A DNA stretch of 64,000 nt from Chloromonas sp. AAM2. Lineage: Eukaryota; Chlorophyta; Chlorophyceae; Chlamydomonadales; Chlamydomonadaceae. A program made the position numbers and the translations under genes. Below are positions 1-12,911 of the stretch, one piece after another; position 1 is the stretch's first letter, and each line of letters begins with the position of its first letter. The DNA lies in assembly GCA_004335635.1 (NCBI GenBank), contig QAXH01004466.1:10149-74148 (forward strand). Direction: 5' to 3'. Under the pieces are notes generated by a model. The model was not told the origin of the DNA and made no database searches. It saw nothing but the letters and a program-made list of their open reading frames with translations.

Positions 1-864
1 TGGGGAAGGGGGTGGTGGCGGGCCTGTGCGGGGAAATGGGGGTTTGCAGACGGAAAGGCAGGGCGGGGAACGTGGGAGAGGTCGGCGGAAAGGAGGGCAC
101 ATGGACAAGCAGAACAAACGCCCCACTCCTTACTGAACGATTTGTGCTATTCTTGTCTTGCCCGTGCTGACGCTTGCACGGCCATTGACCCTCACATCGC
201 TGTTCTTGAAAGAAGAACAAATTGTTGTTGTTGCCTGTCATGCTGTCTGCCTTTCACGTACAGCATGCACATCAGCGTTCTAAAACTGGCGATGACGTGG
301 TTCACATTCATTTTGTCGAGATGCTAGCCGTTCATTGAAATTGCGCATCACACTAGCTTGCAGTACATTCGATTTGTCCATGCTTGACATGTCTGTCGCC
401 AGTCTTACACAGAACTCTTGCACTGCTTGGCGCCTAACTGTCACGAAAAGTAATGTAATGTAAAGTGAATCGGACACCAGTGAAGCAATACCTCAGGAGA
501 AAAGCCAACCGGAAAGATGCTCCTGACACGGCTGCACACTGCTTACCAACGTGCGAGGCATTGTGACAGGGCACTGGCCTTTTCATAGCCCCTCTCTTGC
601 CTGGTAACACTTCCTTCAAGCCTTCTGCTTCCTGGTTGACATGGCGTGGTTTGAATCTGGTCAGCAAGGGAATCAGAAGCGCATTTGAAGGCTACCTGCA
701 CAGAGAATGGAACACAGGCAAGGCTGTCACATTGGTCACATCCTGCCACAGTTGGCGTTGGGCCCGTCAAGTTCGCTCGGTGATGATGTCATGACTCGTC
801 ACAAGGGTTTGGTGAGAACCTGACCTCGGCTAGCGCCCACCCCGGGTACTAGAACTTGTCAATC
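1..864. other. Intergenic, no gene seen
   Basis: G-rich start (polypurine-like GGGGAAGGGGG), then mixed sequence. Open frames are short and have no recognisable domain or splice-compatible exon chain. It presumably holds the promoter and 5' leader of the gene starting at 865, but I see no specific element. Confidence 0.5.
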
Positions 865-3800
865 ATGTCGACGACATTGTCTCCGGCTGGAGAGGGGCCC
901 GCACCTGGTGCGAAGAAGCCCCAACCAACAGAGCAGCATGCGACAACGGATCCATCGGCGCCTCCGCGCCAGCCCGTAGTGAAAGTCTCTCCAGAAAAAA
1001 TCCAGTCTCCTGCAACCCCCGGAAAGGCAGCTGGCACAGCACCTCCAGAGGGCAGAGCACCTGTTGCAAAACCGGCCGAGAGGAAGGTTGAGCCACGCAC
1101 ACAGGAGGCACGTACACCGCAGCAGCCGAGTAAGACTGAGCAGGCCGTGAACGGCGCCAAGTCATGGACAAATTGGGGCACCGAGCAAGCATCGCAGGTG
1201 CGCATTTGCAGGGCAGTGGCAGGTATTTCCACGTCCAGTCGTCTGACGTCAGCATGGAGTCGATCGCAGCAAACGCATGGTGCCGCTGCCCAATATCGCT
1301 CAGACGCCTTGCTGCCTGCGCAAGGATCGCAGCGATGTGTTATGCACGCGTTCGTTGCTCACCATGCTCAATGCTGTCCTTGGTGACAACTGCATGTCGC
1401 CTCATCTTTTCAAGCTACCCCTTGCTCTTGGCCTCGGCTGCCATTGCAGGCTCAGGGTACATTCCAACAGGTGTTCACCCAGGTCGTGACCACCACTTGG
1501 CGCATCTTCACCGTTGTTCCCTTCTGGTTCGCAAGAGTCACCTGGACCATTATGTCATGGACATTCTTGGGCTTGGTCAGAAACTCAGCCACAACTCTCA
1601 GCTGGATTGCCATGGGCTGCACCGAGGGCATTAACAGGCAAGTTAGTGTATATAGCTACGCTTGCATGTATGTCCTTAGTGTGGGCATGACCTGGGCAAA
1701 CTGTGTGTTCCGCACCCGGGCCGCACAGAGTATTGTGCGCCCAGACACCAAGTAGTGGGTCGTCTAGCCACAGAATTCAGGAAAGCAACGCCACAGCAGC
1801 CACACCTGCACTCCTGTCCGTGCAGAGTGCTGCGCTCCATCTATGGCACGTGCACGGGATCAGTCCTCCTGTGGTTCAATACAGTGTGCAGGGCAAACAG
1901 GTAATGCCACACCATGCAGGGACAAACAGGTATGCCACACCAGGCAGGGCAGACAAAACCGACGACCCTAGAGTGCTGCAAGACTGCGTGATGAGCGGGC
2001 TTGTGTTGTTGGTTGTTGCAGGTTTTCCAACCTGGCATTCTCCCTGCTGCTTGGTCGCCTGCGGTCTATCAATGCTCACATAGACCAATTGGTGGAAGAG
2101 ACGCCCAAGCTGGTCAGGAACGTCCTCACCAAGGCCAGGCTGGAAAAGATGGCAAGGGGAGGAAGTGTGCAATTGCCGGGAATTTCGCCTGCAGGTACGT
2201 GTCCATGTTATGTTTTGAACCAGGTGTTCGGCTGCCAGGAAGATGATCCTATACACAAGGTACGCGTTGGTGACTGCGTGATGCCAATCACACGCTCTCA
2301 AGGCTTTGGAGTCTCGAGCTCACGACTCAACCATTGGGCGCGCATTTCGATCGGCGGCAGTCGCCCGGACGTCTTGTCGGTCTCGTTCACCACACTCGCT
2401 CTCTTGGTCACACATGCACATCGAAACTCTCATCCACCAAGCATTACGCTATCCTGTCTTGAAGGACTTAGGTTGCAGCTGTATTGTGTTCATCTCATGA
2501 CGCAGGGGAGCTGGAGGCAGAAGTGCCCGCAACGGAAGGCGAACCTGGCGCAGAACAGGAACGTAAAGAAGAGCAGCGTAAGCCAGCCGAAGAGGGCGAC
2601 CAGCTGCTGATCAGCCCGGTACGTGCACACTTCAATTTTCGTTGCGCTCACGAACTTGATTATCACGGTCCCGGTCTTGTGCGTGCTCCACGATCTACGA
2701 GTTTATGAAACCCGCGCAGCCGATGCTCTGCCCTCGTCCGCCATTTTATGCGACGGATCACGTGTCTGTCGGCTTGCAGGAGGACACCGACCTCGCTCGT
2801 GCAGCCAACGAAGCCCTGCACCGTCTCTTCAACAAGGCAGAAGGCAGCAGGGAAACGCTTCTGGCAGAGGTGAAGCACTTACTGTTTGACATGTATCCGA
2901 CTTTTGTGTATGCCGTGCTCTTTGTCTCGCCGAGCAGTCCAGGTTTTCGAACATGCTCGTCTATGCGTCCGCAGGCCCGCAAGCTGGCCTGGCACGTGTG
3001 GATGTTGGTGGCCCTCCAAGTGACCGCCGTCAGGGCCGTGCTGCGAGTGACGGAGGGCATAGTCACGTGGGGCGCCTCGGCGTGGTTCCAGTTGGCCATG
3101 GCGGGCGTCATACTGGGGGTCATGATGGCAGCAGCACCGGTGGCTGCATGGGCCACTGCGTTTGCATGGACAATCCAACTCGTGCTGGGCCAGGTGTGTG
3201 TGAGCGTCTGCGTGCATGCAACCATGATTGTGTAGGAATGGTTGAGCGGGAATGAAAAGAAAAGGTGATTGCGGTAGCGGAACTGTGAACGGGAAAAAGG
3301 CAGGGTGCCAGTGCAGCCGGCTGGTGCCGGCTGGGCCGGCTAGCCTTGTCCATCTCATGCTCCAGTTTAGTGGATTTGCACTGTTGACATCTGATTACTC
3401 GATCTTTCAAAAGTGAAACAGCGTGACCGACTAGGCCTCCTGGCCCTTCTTGCGTCCCTTTCTCTGGTCTTTGATCTTGACTTAGACGGCTCCGTCCTGT
3501 TGTGCATTGGGTTGGCCTGCCTTGCCTGCTTTGTTCCCTGCTTTCGCCTTGCTTTCTTGCTCAGCGTAGGCCAGGGCGGTGCCCATTCCGCTCCATGTCC
3601 TCTGACGGCTTCCCTGGTGTCAATACATATATCTAAAGTGAAACAGCACACGCGTGAAAAGGGAATCAAGAGACATTTGTGTGCCTCTGTTCAGGCTCTG
3701 TGGCTGTCCCAAGGGGTGGAGGCGTTGCGCGGCTACCTGGCACCCTCTGTCCACTCAGCCATGCTCACAGTGCGTGACACAGTGCATCCCTACCTCGTCA

Positions 3801-5242
3801 CCAAGCCCCAGCCGGGCGAGAAGCAAGGTAAGCTGTGCGCTGTGGCTAGCCCGCTGGTTCCTCAACAGGGCAGAGTGAAAACCATCACTTTCTTGACGGC
3901 ACCCCACACTGGTCAATCGCTTATCAGACCCACTGCAGCCGCTGAAACCTTGTGCACCTCATCTCCATGCACTTATCCAGACGTGCACACGTGTCATGTC
4001 GCATGTCACGCACATGTCCACAGGTGTCCTTCAGGGCTACTATACAGAAGCTGCAGGGCTGCTGCGGCAGTGGCTGGACCAGGGAGAAAAGTTCACTGCG
4101 AGTTTGTTGCCCACAGCACAACAACCAGCAAAGGGCGAGCCCGGCAAGCCTGAGGAGGTAGGGCCTGGGACGAGTTACAAGCTACAGCTGAACTAGGCAC
4201 GTGTAACATGCTGTACGGCTTGTACGCCTGCAAGTTTGGGTTCGCCGAGTAGAACATTTTAAATTATTGTATTGATGTTCTTGCGTCGTTGTGTCTGTGG
4301 CGTCAGTATGCATGTGCTGAGGCAGCGGGTCATTCTTGAACCTGCAGCATCTTGATGCCGCAGTGCGTACAACTCGGAAATGATGTTCTTGCGTCGTTGT
4401 GTCTGTGGCATCAGTATGCATGTGCTGAGGCAGCGGGTCATTCTTGAACCTGCAGCATCTTGATGCCGCAGTGCGTACAACTCGGAAAGCTGAGTCACAC
4501 GGATTGTTTGCCCTTGCCTGCACTCACCCCACAAGGGGGCCGCAGTGCATGCGCCAAATATGTGCCAACTTGAAAAGATCAACGCCTTAACTGGAAAATG
4601 AACTGACTTGACCGTGTTGTCCTTGCCTTGTATGCACTGTCTAAGGGTGTCGAGGCTCCACGGTCCGCGGAGGCTGTCCTGGCCGATGCGTGTCATGACG
4701 CGGAGGAGGCCAGTCACAAGGCCTATGCGCTGGCGGCGGCAGCGATCTGGACCGTGCTGGACGTGGGGCGAGTTCTGCTGTTGGGACTGGCAACAAGGTG
4801 GGCTGGATGTCACAGGACAAAGGCGGGCGGGTTGGCTATGGGTGCACCGGGAGTTGAGATGGTATCGAGCCCGTTGTATTGCGATTATAACACGGTCCTA
4901 ATCCCTGTGCTTGAGGGATCACACGTGAGGTCATCAGTGGGAACAATGTGTGACGTGAATTTGAATGGCGACACCGTCTTCAAATGACATGGTTGCCATT
5001 CGAGGTTGGTTCGTTCGATGGTAGGTTAATCGCAGCACTGCCGAACAATTTGCAACACGTAGTACACCAGCCTTCCTCCTCGCTGCATTCAGCCTCGCTT
5101 CATTGTACATGTGCACGTGTGGTTCGCCTGCAGGTTCGACCTTCCCATGCTGCGCTGGGTGCCTGGCATGTACTCGGGGGTGGGCACCAGAGACCCCGAC
5201 GTGACGCACTTCCTTCAGGTGGCCGGCAAGGCGCAATCGTGA
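865..5242 (+). CDS. Multi-exon membrane protein of unknown function
   Basis: Ten exons: 865-1197, 1450-1637, 2022-2194, 2506-2618, 2780-2869, 2975-3193, 3695-3827, 4024-4157, 4646-4797, 5134-5242 (TGA). The phases match at every junction, giving 547 residues. Intron 2 uses a GC donor (AG|GCAAGT). Residues 1-111 are a Pro/Ala/Lys-rich, probably disordered leader ending near NGAKSWTNWG. Residues about 120-170 form a Trp/Phe-rich hydrophobic stretch (WRIFTVVPFWFARV), about 325-372 a second long hydrophobic region rich in Ala/Val/Met, and about 490-512 a third (LDVGRVLLLGL). Between them lie amphipathic and acidic segments; exon 4 is Glu-rich. I recognise no family. A multi-pass or hairpin membrane or lipid-surface protein is an inference from hydropathy alone. 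The start is the first ATG before the Pro-rich leader. The exon chain is well supported; the function is unknown. Confidence 0.8.
3409..3649. mobile_element. Possible short insertion flanked by 13-bp direct repeats
   Basis: In intron 6 of the membrane-protein gene, the 13-mer AAAGTGAAACAGC occurs at about 3409-3421 and again at 3637-3649, enclosing about 215 bp. This looks like a target-site duplication around a SINE-sized insert. The insert ends in an AT-rich tract, and its CTTCCCTGGTGT segment (near 3610) resembles sequence near 47440 and 53485. No tRNA-like promoter boxes are evident, so this is a weak call. Confidence 0.3.
4273..4488. repeat. Tandem duplication, 2 x 108 bp
   Basis: Positions 4273-4380 are repeated at 4381-4488 with a single visible difference (GGCGTCAG versus GGCATCAG). 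It lies inside intron 8 of the membrane-protein gene. The near identity points to a recent duplication. Confidence 0.95.
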
Positions 5243-7583
5243 GCCTTTCTCGATCAGATTACGCCACGGTGGTATACATCCTTCCCTGTGTTTCTTGATG
5301 GATTCTCTGGCGTAAACAGATGTGTGTATCGTGCCCGGTTCTATGGATGGCTCCTGCTGCCTGGCAACCAGGAGACGAAATTTGTGACCCTGCTTCGGCT
5401 CCAGCCAGACGCTGTGCTTGCATTGTCGAAGAAGGTTACCGCAGCGTTACTGCTCATGGAGGGTGCCTGGTTGATCTTATTTCCTGGGTGCGCAGCAGCT
5501 GTCAGACGGGTGTTTGTTTAGCTGTGGCAAAGTATTGAAGGAAGTCAGGCAAGGTCGCAGGCTGTGTGGGTGCTCAGTTGGTTCTCAATTTAATCTTGAA
5601 TAGATTCAGTTTTGCTGGAAAGGTGTGCGCGGCGTGATGAGAGTGCGGTATGCTAGCACGTGGTTTGTGTACCTTCCTACTGTATCGCATGCTCTGTGTC
5701 AAATGGCTTCTCAGTCCACTGGCTTAGCACTGGTGTGATGAGTTGCCAACTTGCCTGACTGGTGCGCTTCATGATGTACTCGTCTAGCGAAAGGCAAGTG
5801 CATGGTATCAGCACGCTTCTGTGGCTCCCGAACATAGCTTCTGGCTTTTTTGTGTGTGCCCTGTAACGATTGATGAGTTGACGACCTGGTATGGATATCG
5901 CCTGATAGTCGCGTCTGTGCAATGCACATTCATATGCACATTCTTTGATGAGTTTACTGTGCAACATTCAACTTCGTTTTGGCTTCTAGCACAAGCAACA
6001 GTCCTTTAAGCAGTGGAGCTTGCCCTTTAAGCAATGTCGTGTGTTGTTTTGAAACTGAGGCGTAGGTATGGTCCAGGTGGTTGGCCTGCTCACTCATGTA
6101 AGCTGCTGCCATGGTTGGATCATGGTTTTTGTACACACACATCACAGCTGTCACAGGGCACGAAATGGAACGATGAATTGCTGTTGGCATGATGCAGATC
6201 CACAGCCATGGTTGCACTACCACTGCACGGCCGCAGAGTCACGCCCTGCTGCCCTACGATACCTAACAGGTTGCATGTGTGTATACGAACCCGCCTGTGC
6301 TCACAGCAAAACCTTTTTTGGGTCCGGAGAGGGGCCCTGGCCCTGGAAGCGAGAAAAACGCTAGAAAGATTGGACCTTTGCAGGGGTCCGACTGCCTGCA
6401 AATCTCAGCCACGAAAGCCGTAGGTGCGGTTGTTCATCTAACACTCCTTTTTGCCGTTTTTGCCCTTTCTTGATTGAAATTAGCTTGGAGGCCTCCTCTT
6501 GCAGGTTCCGTCTGGTCTCTGAGCCTTGTACTTCAATAGCTTTCCGTGCTTTGGTTTCTATCTCACCAAACAGTAGTTTCCTGCAAGATGTTACGCCTTT
6601 TGCATCCGTCTCTGTGGAAGAGCATACATGCAGAAGGAAATTATGACAGAAATCTGCCTTATGTGCAACATCGATAAACCATCTAACCAAATGGGCCGAT
6701 TTTCATTTCCAGGCCTTCGCACCCTAGCATGCACCATGAACATACCGTTCATGCACCTTGTGCACAACCTTCATGCACAACTTGTTCGGCAGGAGCACAG
6801 ACCCTGTTCCTTCATGCCATATGCCGAACACCGCTGCAGGTATGCCGCTTAAAGCATGCATGCTGAGCCTCCCGTTCGGTCGCGCTGGGTGTGTAGGGTT
6901 ACGGTTATGCGCCGCTCACCACCTGCCGAATAGCAGGTTATATATCTGCACGACACGAAAAAAGTTATCTGGCCCGTATTCCCATAAAACTGCTGCATGC
7001 CAGCATTGGTCGTAATGCTTTGCGGCTATGCAGATGCAGGGACTGCCTGAGTATCTGTACATGAGACTGCATGCTCCCAACCCAGTGCATGCTGCATACT
7101 CACATACTTGACCTGCGTGCCAGCGCAGAGCCAATACTTGTTTACGCAGTTTCGCATCTGGGCACTCCGCAAGCATACTCGCCCTCTCATCTGGCAGGGC
7201 ATGCAATAGGTGCGTGGGCTGAACTTAACGGCAGTGTGCAAAGCAATCAAGCCACATCAGCTGCTATGAACGCTGCATCACGAGCGCGTTCGTGCGTCGT
7301 GCGTCAAGCGCGACAAGTTCGTGATCTCAGCCAAGCGCCACATTCCACATGAACCCAAGATGCCAATGCGCAAGCCTAGGTTTTAACGCGACAATCAGTG
7401 CACAAGAAGCCGCCGCCAGCATCAGCGGCTTTTTTGCCCGATTTTTCCCGACCAGAGGGCGGCCCCCCACTCTGACTGGCTTCAACCCAACCCCAAAACC
7501 TCCCCCCTGACGGTCCACCTTTACCGGTCCCATGCCGGTCTGACAGACAACACTCAACTTCGTCTGAACATCTGCTATCCAGC
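5243..7583. other. Intergenic, nothing recognised
   Basis: 2.3 kb between the membrane-protein gene and the F-box gene. Short open frames only, with no domain or exon chain. A TGTAA lies at about 5862, far from the stop at 5242, and may or may not be the upstream gene's poly(A) signal. Confidence 0.5.
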
Positions 7584-9565
7584 ATGAATGGAGGAATGGG
7601 CGTGTCATTACAGTCCCTGCCACCAGAGCTGCTCGGGTGCATCTTGTCCAGCGCGTGCACGGACTCTGGGGCCAGTCATGGAGACGATGATGCACAGCGC
7701 ACAGCTCTTCTGGCTACCAGCACCACCTTCATGCGGGCGATATTGACGGCAGCCAAGGAGCCAACACTGTTTCTGAACCCCACGGATTTCAGGCCCAGCA
7801 TCGTGCCTCTGCTCAACCGTATCGCAGCATGGGATGTAGAGTGTAGAGTGCATTACATCGACAGAGAGAAGTGTCAGAGTACCGCGCTGCCCAGCCTTCA
7901 GCCGCTGCTGCGAATGCTGCATGTGGAGGGTGCCCAACTCACCAACGTGACAAGGCTGACGTGCCAGGTGAGTCTGACCGATACACGTCAGGACGCTTGG
8001 GCAACCATCTGCATGGGCGGACTGCCGATGCACATGATGGGCTTTGCGGCGGGAGTCGTTGAGGATGCATGCACACGGACGACGTCAGGAAGGATTACAC
8101 CGCATGCCGTTGGATTGCTGCATACTTGTCATCGTAGGCAGTCCTTGCCTGTGTCGAACCGAATCTTGCGTCTGCTGGTATGCTAATGCCAGGCCTTAGC
8201 GTGTAGACATGGGCAGTTGCTTGCTGTTGCCTAGCCAGGACCGTGATCACGCAACGTGGAACACCCAATGAGATTCACCTTACAAGCTCCAGTTTTTCAT
8301 TTGCAATGCAGGCTGTCATGCTGGATGTCTGTGCACCTGCTAGCCTGGACACCCTGTTTCCCAACCTTCTATCTGTGGAGGTCCTCAGCTGTTGCCTCAA
8401 GCACGGCGCCCTGCCACTATCAGGCTGCAGCAACCTTCAGAGTCTGGACCTGCGGCACGTCCCGCATGAGTCGGAGGTACTTGCTGAAAGGGATATACCT
8501 CAACCATGCTTTGCATCTCCATGGCACGCACAGCTCGCAGCCCTGCCTGGCCTCACCTCCCTCAGCATCGAACACAGCGCGGCTATGGTGAGCACTTGGA
8601 TGAATTGCGTGAAGCAGTTGACAGCACTGCGAAGCCTAGAGCTGAGCGATTACACTGGGTTTGAAGATATCGCCACTTTGACCACCCTCACGCGTCTGCA
8701 AGAGCTACGACTTGGCGCGGCGGATCATCGGATGTGTGACCGTCTTATCAGCGCGGCGCTGCAGTTCCCGCATCTTACGTATCTGATTTTCTGGCACACT
8801 GGGGGCGAGCTGCAGCAGTCCTTCGCAGATGTACCGTGCAGCTGGCGAGATTTGAGGCTTCTTGCTGCCGGCCCTCGCTTGCTGTCGCGCCTGCCGCTGC
8901 ACACCCTCTCCGTGCCGCTGGTACTGCTTTGTCTGGAACTGGATGCCCCAGGGCTGAAAGCTTGGGAAGTTCAGGCGGCAGTGACCAACCTGCAGCGCAG
9001 TCAGGCAGGGCATGTTGAATTTCCCTGCAGATGCGCACACTTAGAAGGTGTGGAGCATGAGATCGTGATTAGGCTCCTCACTGGGGTGGACGAGCAAGCA
9101 GACAGCCCGTCCGCGCTGCTCTCTGCCTCTGCCGGGCTCATGCCTGTACACCTGACCACCCTGGAAGCCCAAGGTTCGGTCTGGGACGCGGAGATGGTCC
9201 GTGCGCTGCAAGCCGCTGCACCCACTGTCAAGTCTTTGCAGATCAGCAACGGCGAACTCCATGACAGCTTCTGGCCGCAGCTGTGTCTCTCGTTTCCAGG
9301 ACTACAGGATCTCAGTATCCACCGCGCGACATCGAGATGCACGGCATGCGCGGTGATGAGCTACTACACAGCCGTGGCGTGCGCTAGGGGTGGGGAAGCA
9401 AGGGCACCAGCAGCAGCAGATATCGAAATCAGTTTTGAGCCCAATCTAGAAGCCGCGCAAGCAGTCGTGCGTGACGCTGCTATCGCCAGTCTAGAGGAAG
9501 TGCAAAAGCACCTGGACATTCTGGGGTTCAACGCCAGAGTTAACGTCCACGTACAACCTTTCTAA
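7584..9565 (+). CDS. F-box/leucine-rich-repeat-like protein
   Basis: Two exons, 7584-7967 and 8312-9565 (TAA), joined in phase 0, encode 545 residues. The N-terminus (about residues 9-55) has an F-box-like pattern: SLPPELLGCILSSA followed by LLATSTTFMRAI. Exon 2 carries irregular leucine-rich repeats, such as LTSLSIE, LTALRSLELSDY, LTRLQELRLGA, VKSLQISNGEL and LQDLSIHR. The F-box would bind SKP1 in an SCF ubiquitin ligase and the repeats would bind a substrate; that is family knowledge, not shown here. The C-terminal tail EEVQKHLDILGFNARV is shared with a decayed paralogue at 19.3-20.8 kb on the other strand. A TGTAA lies 16 bases after the stop. The F-box match is loose, so a plain LRR protein is the alternative. 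Confidence 0.8.
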
Positions 9566-9580
9566 GCTGTCGTAGTTTGC

Positions 9581-9585
9581 TGTAA
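9581..9585 (+). terminator. Candidate TGTAA polyadenylation signal (F-box gene)
   Basis: TGTAA is the usual chlorophyte poly(A) signal. This copy is 16 nt after the stop of the F-box/LRR gene, which is close, so a later signal could be the one used. Confidence 0.35.
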
Positions 9586-12500
9586 GCCACGGCAGTGTCT
9601 AAGCTGGTAGTTGCTGGCATAGCACGTGCTCTTCTGAGCGTGCCATTCGCTCGCCAGTGCTGCTGTACATTGCAGGCTAACTTGTTTTTCAGATTTGAAG
9701 AGTTCCGCACAAGTTTACTGTCAAATGTTCAAATAAGCCATATCAAATCAAATAAGGCGTTAATCTACTCGGTCAAATGTGTCCTTCCCGGTGGGCTCGT
9801 TTTGCATTTGCTTCAAATTCAGAGCTTGTTGCACAGACGCAGGTAATGACAATCAAGTTAGGTGAGAAAACAAATGCGTGCATTATGTTCAATTGTATAC
9901 TTGCAAACTGTATGCCGTTGTCTGCTGAACAAGGCAGATGCTTAAACATGGCAAATGTGATAGCGTGGTCAAAAAGGCTTGTGTTGCTTTTTCTTTCTCT
10001 TTTCTTGTTTTGGTGGCCGTGTGGAGTGCATCACATGATTGATAGCAAGGCAACGAGCGATCAGAGCCTCACGTCAAGATGACAAGTAATTCTGATGGTC
10101 ATACCTCTAGAACCTAGTTTTTTTATCTTTGTTGTATTTGACCTCTTTCCTGCTCATTGGCAGCAGACCTGCAGAAAGCAGTGCAGCTTGTTGAAGGCCA
10201 CGGATTGGTATGGCCAAGTCGTATATGGTAACTCCACTTGACAAGTTTAGGGCCAGTTTAGGCCATTGTGATTGCAACGGATGAAGTTTGTGCCTCCACA
10301 GCACAAGGGAGAGTGTGATGCCCCATGTGCCAAGAAGGAAGTGGCAAAGGGCAGGCATAGTGCCGCATAACACCAGATGCGTGGCAATCGGACACCTGTC
10401 TTGTATGGGACAGGGATATCAGTATAGGTAGTGCAGCAAGGGGCCCACATGGCACTGAATGCAGATGCCAGGAATCCCATAATAATTCGCACAATAATTC
10501 TCACACATAATTCGTCGCCCACAAATAACGCTTAAGTAACAGCAGGGTGCGACAATGACTTTTCTGCTATCTCTGTTTTCCAGAAGTTTGCCTCACACCA
10601 TTCCGCTTGCTCCCGGTATTCTCAGGGACAACTCTTACGTTCCTTGTATTGGTTTGACGTCAAGAATGCGGGACTCCCAAACTCCATGCAAAACTTTCAT
10701 CAGGATTCTGGATTTCTGGATTTTCAGCTTACTTGTATTGGAGTCCGGCCGGACTCCAGTATAACAGGCCCAGGTACGTGATAACAATGAATTACAGCGC
10801 ATATCAAAGCGTCGTAAGAGTTGCCGCTAGCCAGGAGCTATCCAGCTGGGGACGGTTTTGGCCAGTTGACCTCCTCACGAGCTTTGAACTGACAATTATG
10901 GCATCACAAGTGGATTGCGTACTCTGCAGCGGTTCTGCCTCGTTGCTTCAATCCTCTTCTTGTGGCCGTGGGGAACGGCACCACACAAACAAGATGTTTG
11001 CCAGTTTTTTTACGGGTTCGTGTTTTTTAATGGAAGCAAAGCTGTGTTTCGTTCTTGGTCGGCTTGTTACGTTGACATGTTAATAAACTGCTGGAATGCA
11101 CAGCCAACGTTTCAGTGCACACCCAGAATTATTGTGGAGTAAATCTGTGCATATGAATTGAATTGTGGCAAAGCAGTGTAGGGCGATGTTCACTAATGGC
11201 GTTTGCGCAAGTGCGGCATTCCCTTCAGTGGGTCAGGGAGCATGACTTTGAGGCTTTTCAAGACTCTCGGGATTTTGCGGTCAGGTCAGGCCAACCCTGA
11301 GGGATTGGCCACCACGCGATGTGTCATAATCCCTTGACATGCATGTCGGACTAGTTGCAATTTACTGTGCATATGTTGAGTGGAGGCAAACGGTGCTGAT
11401 GCTTACCTAATGATTTGGTTTGCATAACGGTTAGGGTGTTTCTAGTCAGCACATGGTGGTTCTTAGCGCGAGTTTGCGCTGGTCAGCAGGGTGCATGGTG
11501 CTGGTGGCTTGTGTGTACTGTGGCATGAAGTCCCCTAGGCTGAGGGGGTATGCTTATGTGGGTAGGAAAAAGTGTCAAGTGCTGAGGCCTTACATGAACT
11601 CGTGCGACCGAGGCTTGTGTAAGACCGTAGAAGTGGCCTCTGACTGAGCATGCACGCCTGACTGTGCACAACTGGTGACCAGTCGGTTACCTGCAGTAGT
11701 TCTCCCCGGACTGTAGGCCATGTAAACAACAACAACACATAGTTATGTTTGCATCACCACCTGCGCACTATGATATGCATCGTCAGTTCTGTCCGTAACG
11801 TACATGCAGCAGAGGCACACGTGATCAAGCCAGCTGATGACAAGTACCAGGCAAACTCGATGATCAGTCTCTCTGACCAAACGCTGCCTGCTGAAGCTAG
11901 TCAGTGCTCGTTACCAGGCTAAACCAGGACATGTAACACGAACGCCGACTCAAACCCTCGTCGTAACAAACGTACATCACGCACCTAACCAAAGCAACTG
12001 TGTTGTGCAGCCAGGCATTGCCTACGCCTGTGCAACGACCAGTTGCTGTCCACAATCGAATGCCAATGGGTGCTAGTCGTTTTCCAGGCCAACTGCTGAA
12101 CCGGGCCCTGAGCAGCAGCCTGGAGCAGCTTGATCGGGTTGGGAGTATTCAATGGGAGACAGAAGCCATTCCGTGGCATCAGGCTGGGGAAGACCATGGA
12201 AAAGACCATGGGAAAGAGAATAGAACGTGGTGCCACCCATGCATAAGCGCATCCAAACGCTTGGAATGATCACGTGTTCCGGCTGTGCACAGGGCAAGTC
12301 AAGTTGATATACGCGGGCACTTGAAAACGGAAAAATCAATGCCTTAATCCAGGGGGTAGGCTGGGGGTAGGCGTACAAAGTTCTGCCAACCCCTAACTCA
12401 CTTTCTGTCAGGGGGTGGTGCCTGACACCCCCTCCCCCCCTAAGCAGCCACTCTACAGGTCCATTACAGACTTTTAGTGTGCCATTGTGCTGAGTTTGAG

Positions 12501-12656
12501 CGCTTTCCAGTGCACTGTTGAAAGCAAAGAGCTTATTGTGTTTGAATCGGTTACCAGGGCCACAGTCCCTGGCTGTGCGCCTCATGGCGCCTTGACCTTG
12601 AGCGCCTTCAGGACTGCAGCCTCCAATGCGGCCCTACTGTGAGCCAGCCATGCTTC

Positions 12657-12911
12657 TTACAGCACAACGGGGGCCGGCGGTCTCTTCACTCCAACCACGC
12701 CACCCATTTGGCCACGTCCATCCATCGGAAGCCGCCAGTTGGGAGGGCCTGCTGCATGGCCCACGTGTACAGGCACCGCGTTTTCCATGTGTTTCATGAG
12801 CAGCGCTCCCCTGGGCGTGCTGTGGATCCCTGCCAGGCCTGTTTCTACCAATTCCATAACATGCCGTGGTGATGTTGAGGCGAGACAAACGTTGCGCGCC
12901 AGGTCTTCCAC
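12657..12911 (-). CDS. Doubtful open frame, possible orphan exon
   Basis: An 84-residue frame (VEDLARNVCLAS ... GVKRPPAPVVL) that stays open about 20 codons further upstream on the minus strand. It has a plausible protein-like composition, with an amphipathic start and a Pro/Gly-rich tail. I found no partner exon and do not recognise a family. It could be a fragment of a lost gene or chance. Confidence 0.2.
   Translation of the reverse strand: MEDLARNVCLASTSPRHVMELVETGLAGIHSTPRGALLMKHMENAVPVHVGHAAGPPNWRLPMDGRGQMGGVVGVKRPPAPVVL

Noticed and set aside
3413..4153. 246-residue plus-strand open frame
   Set aside because: It runs through intron 6, exon 7 out of frame and intron 7 of the membrane-protein gene. 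The phased exon chain explains the region better.
8705..9342. Minus-strand open frames opposite the F-box/LRR exon
   Set aside because: They mirror a GC-rich coding exon that has clear leucine-rich repeats on the plus strand. They have no domain of their own.
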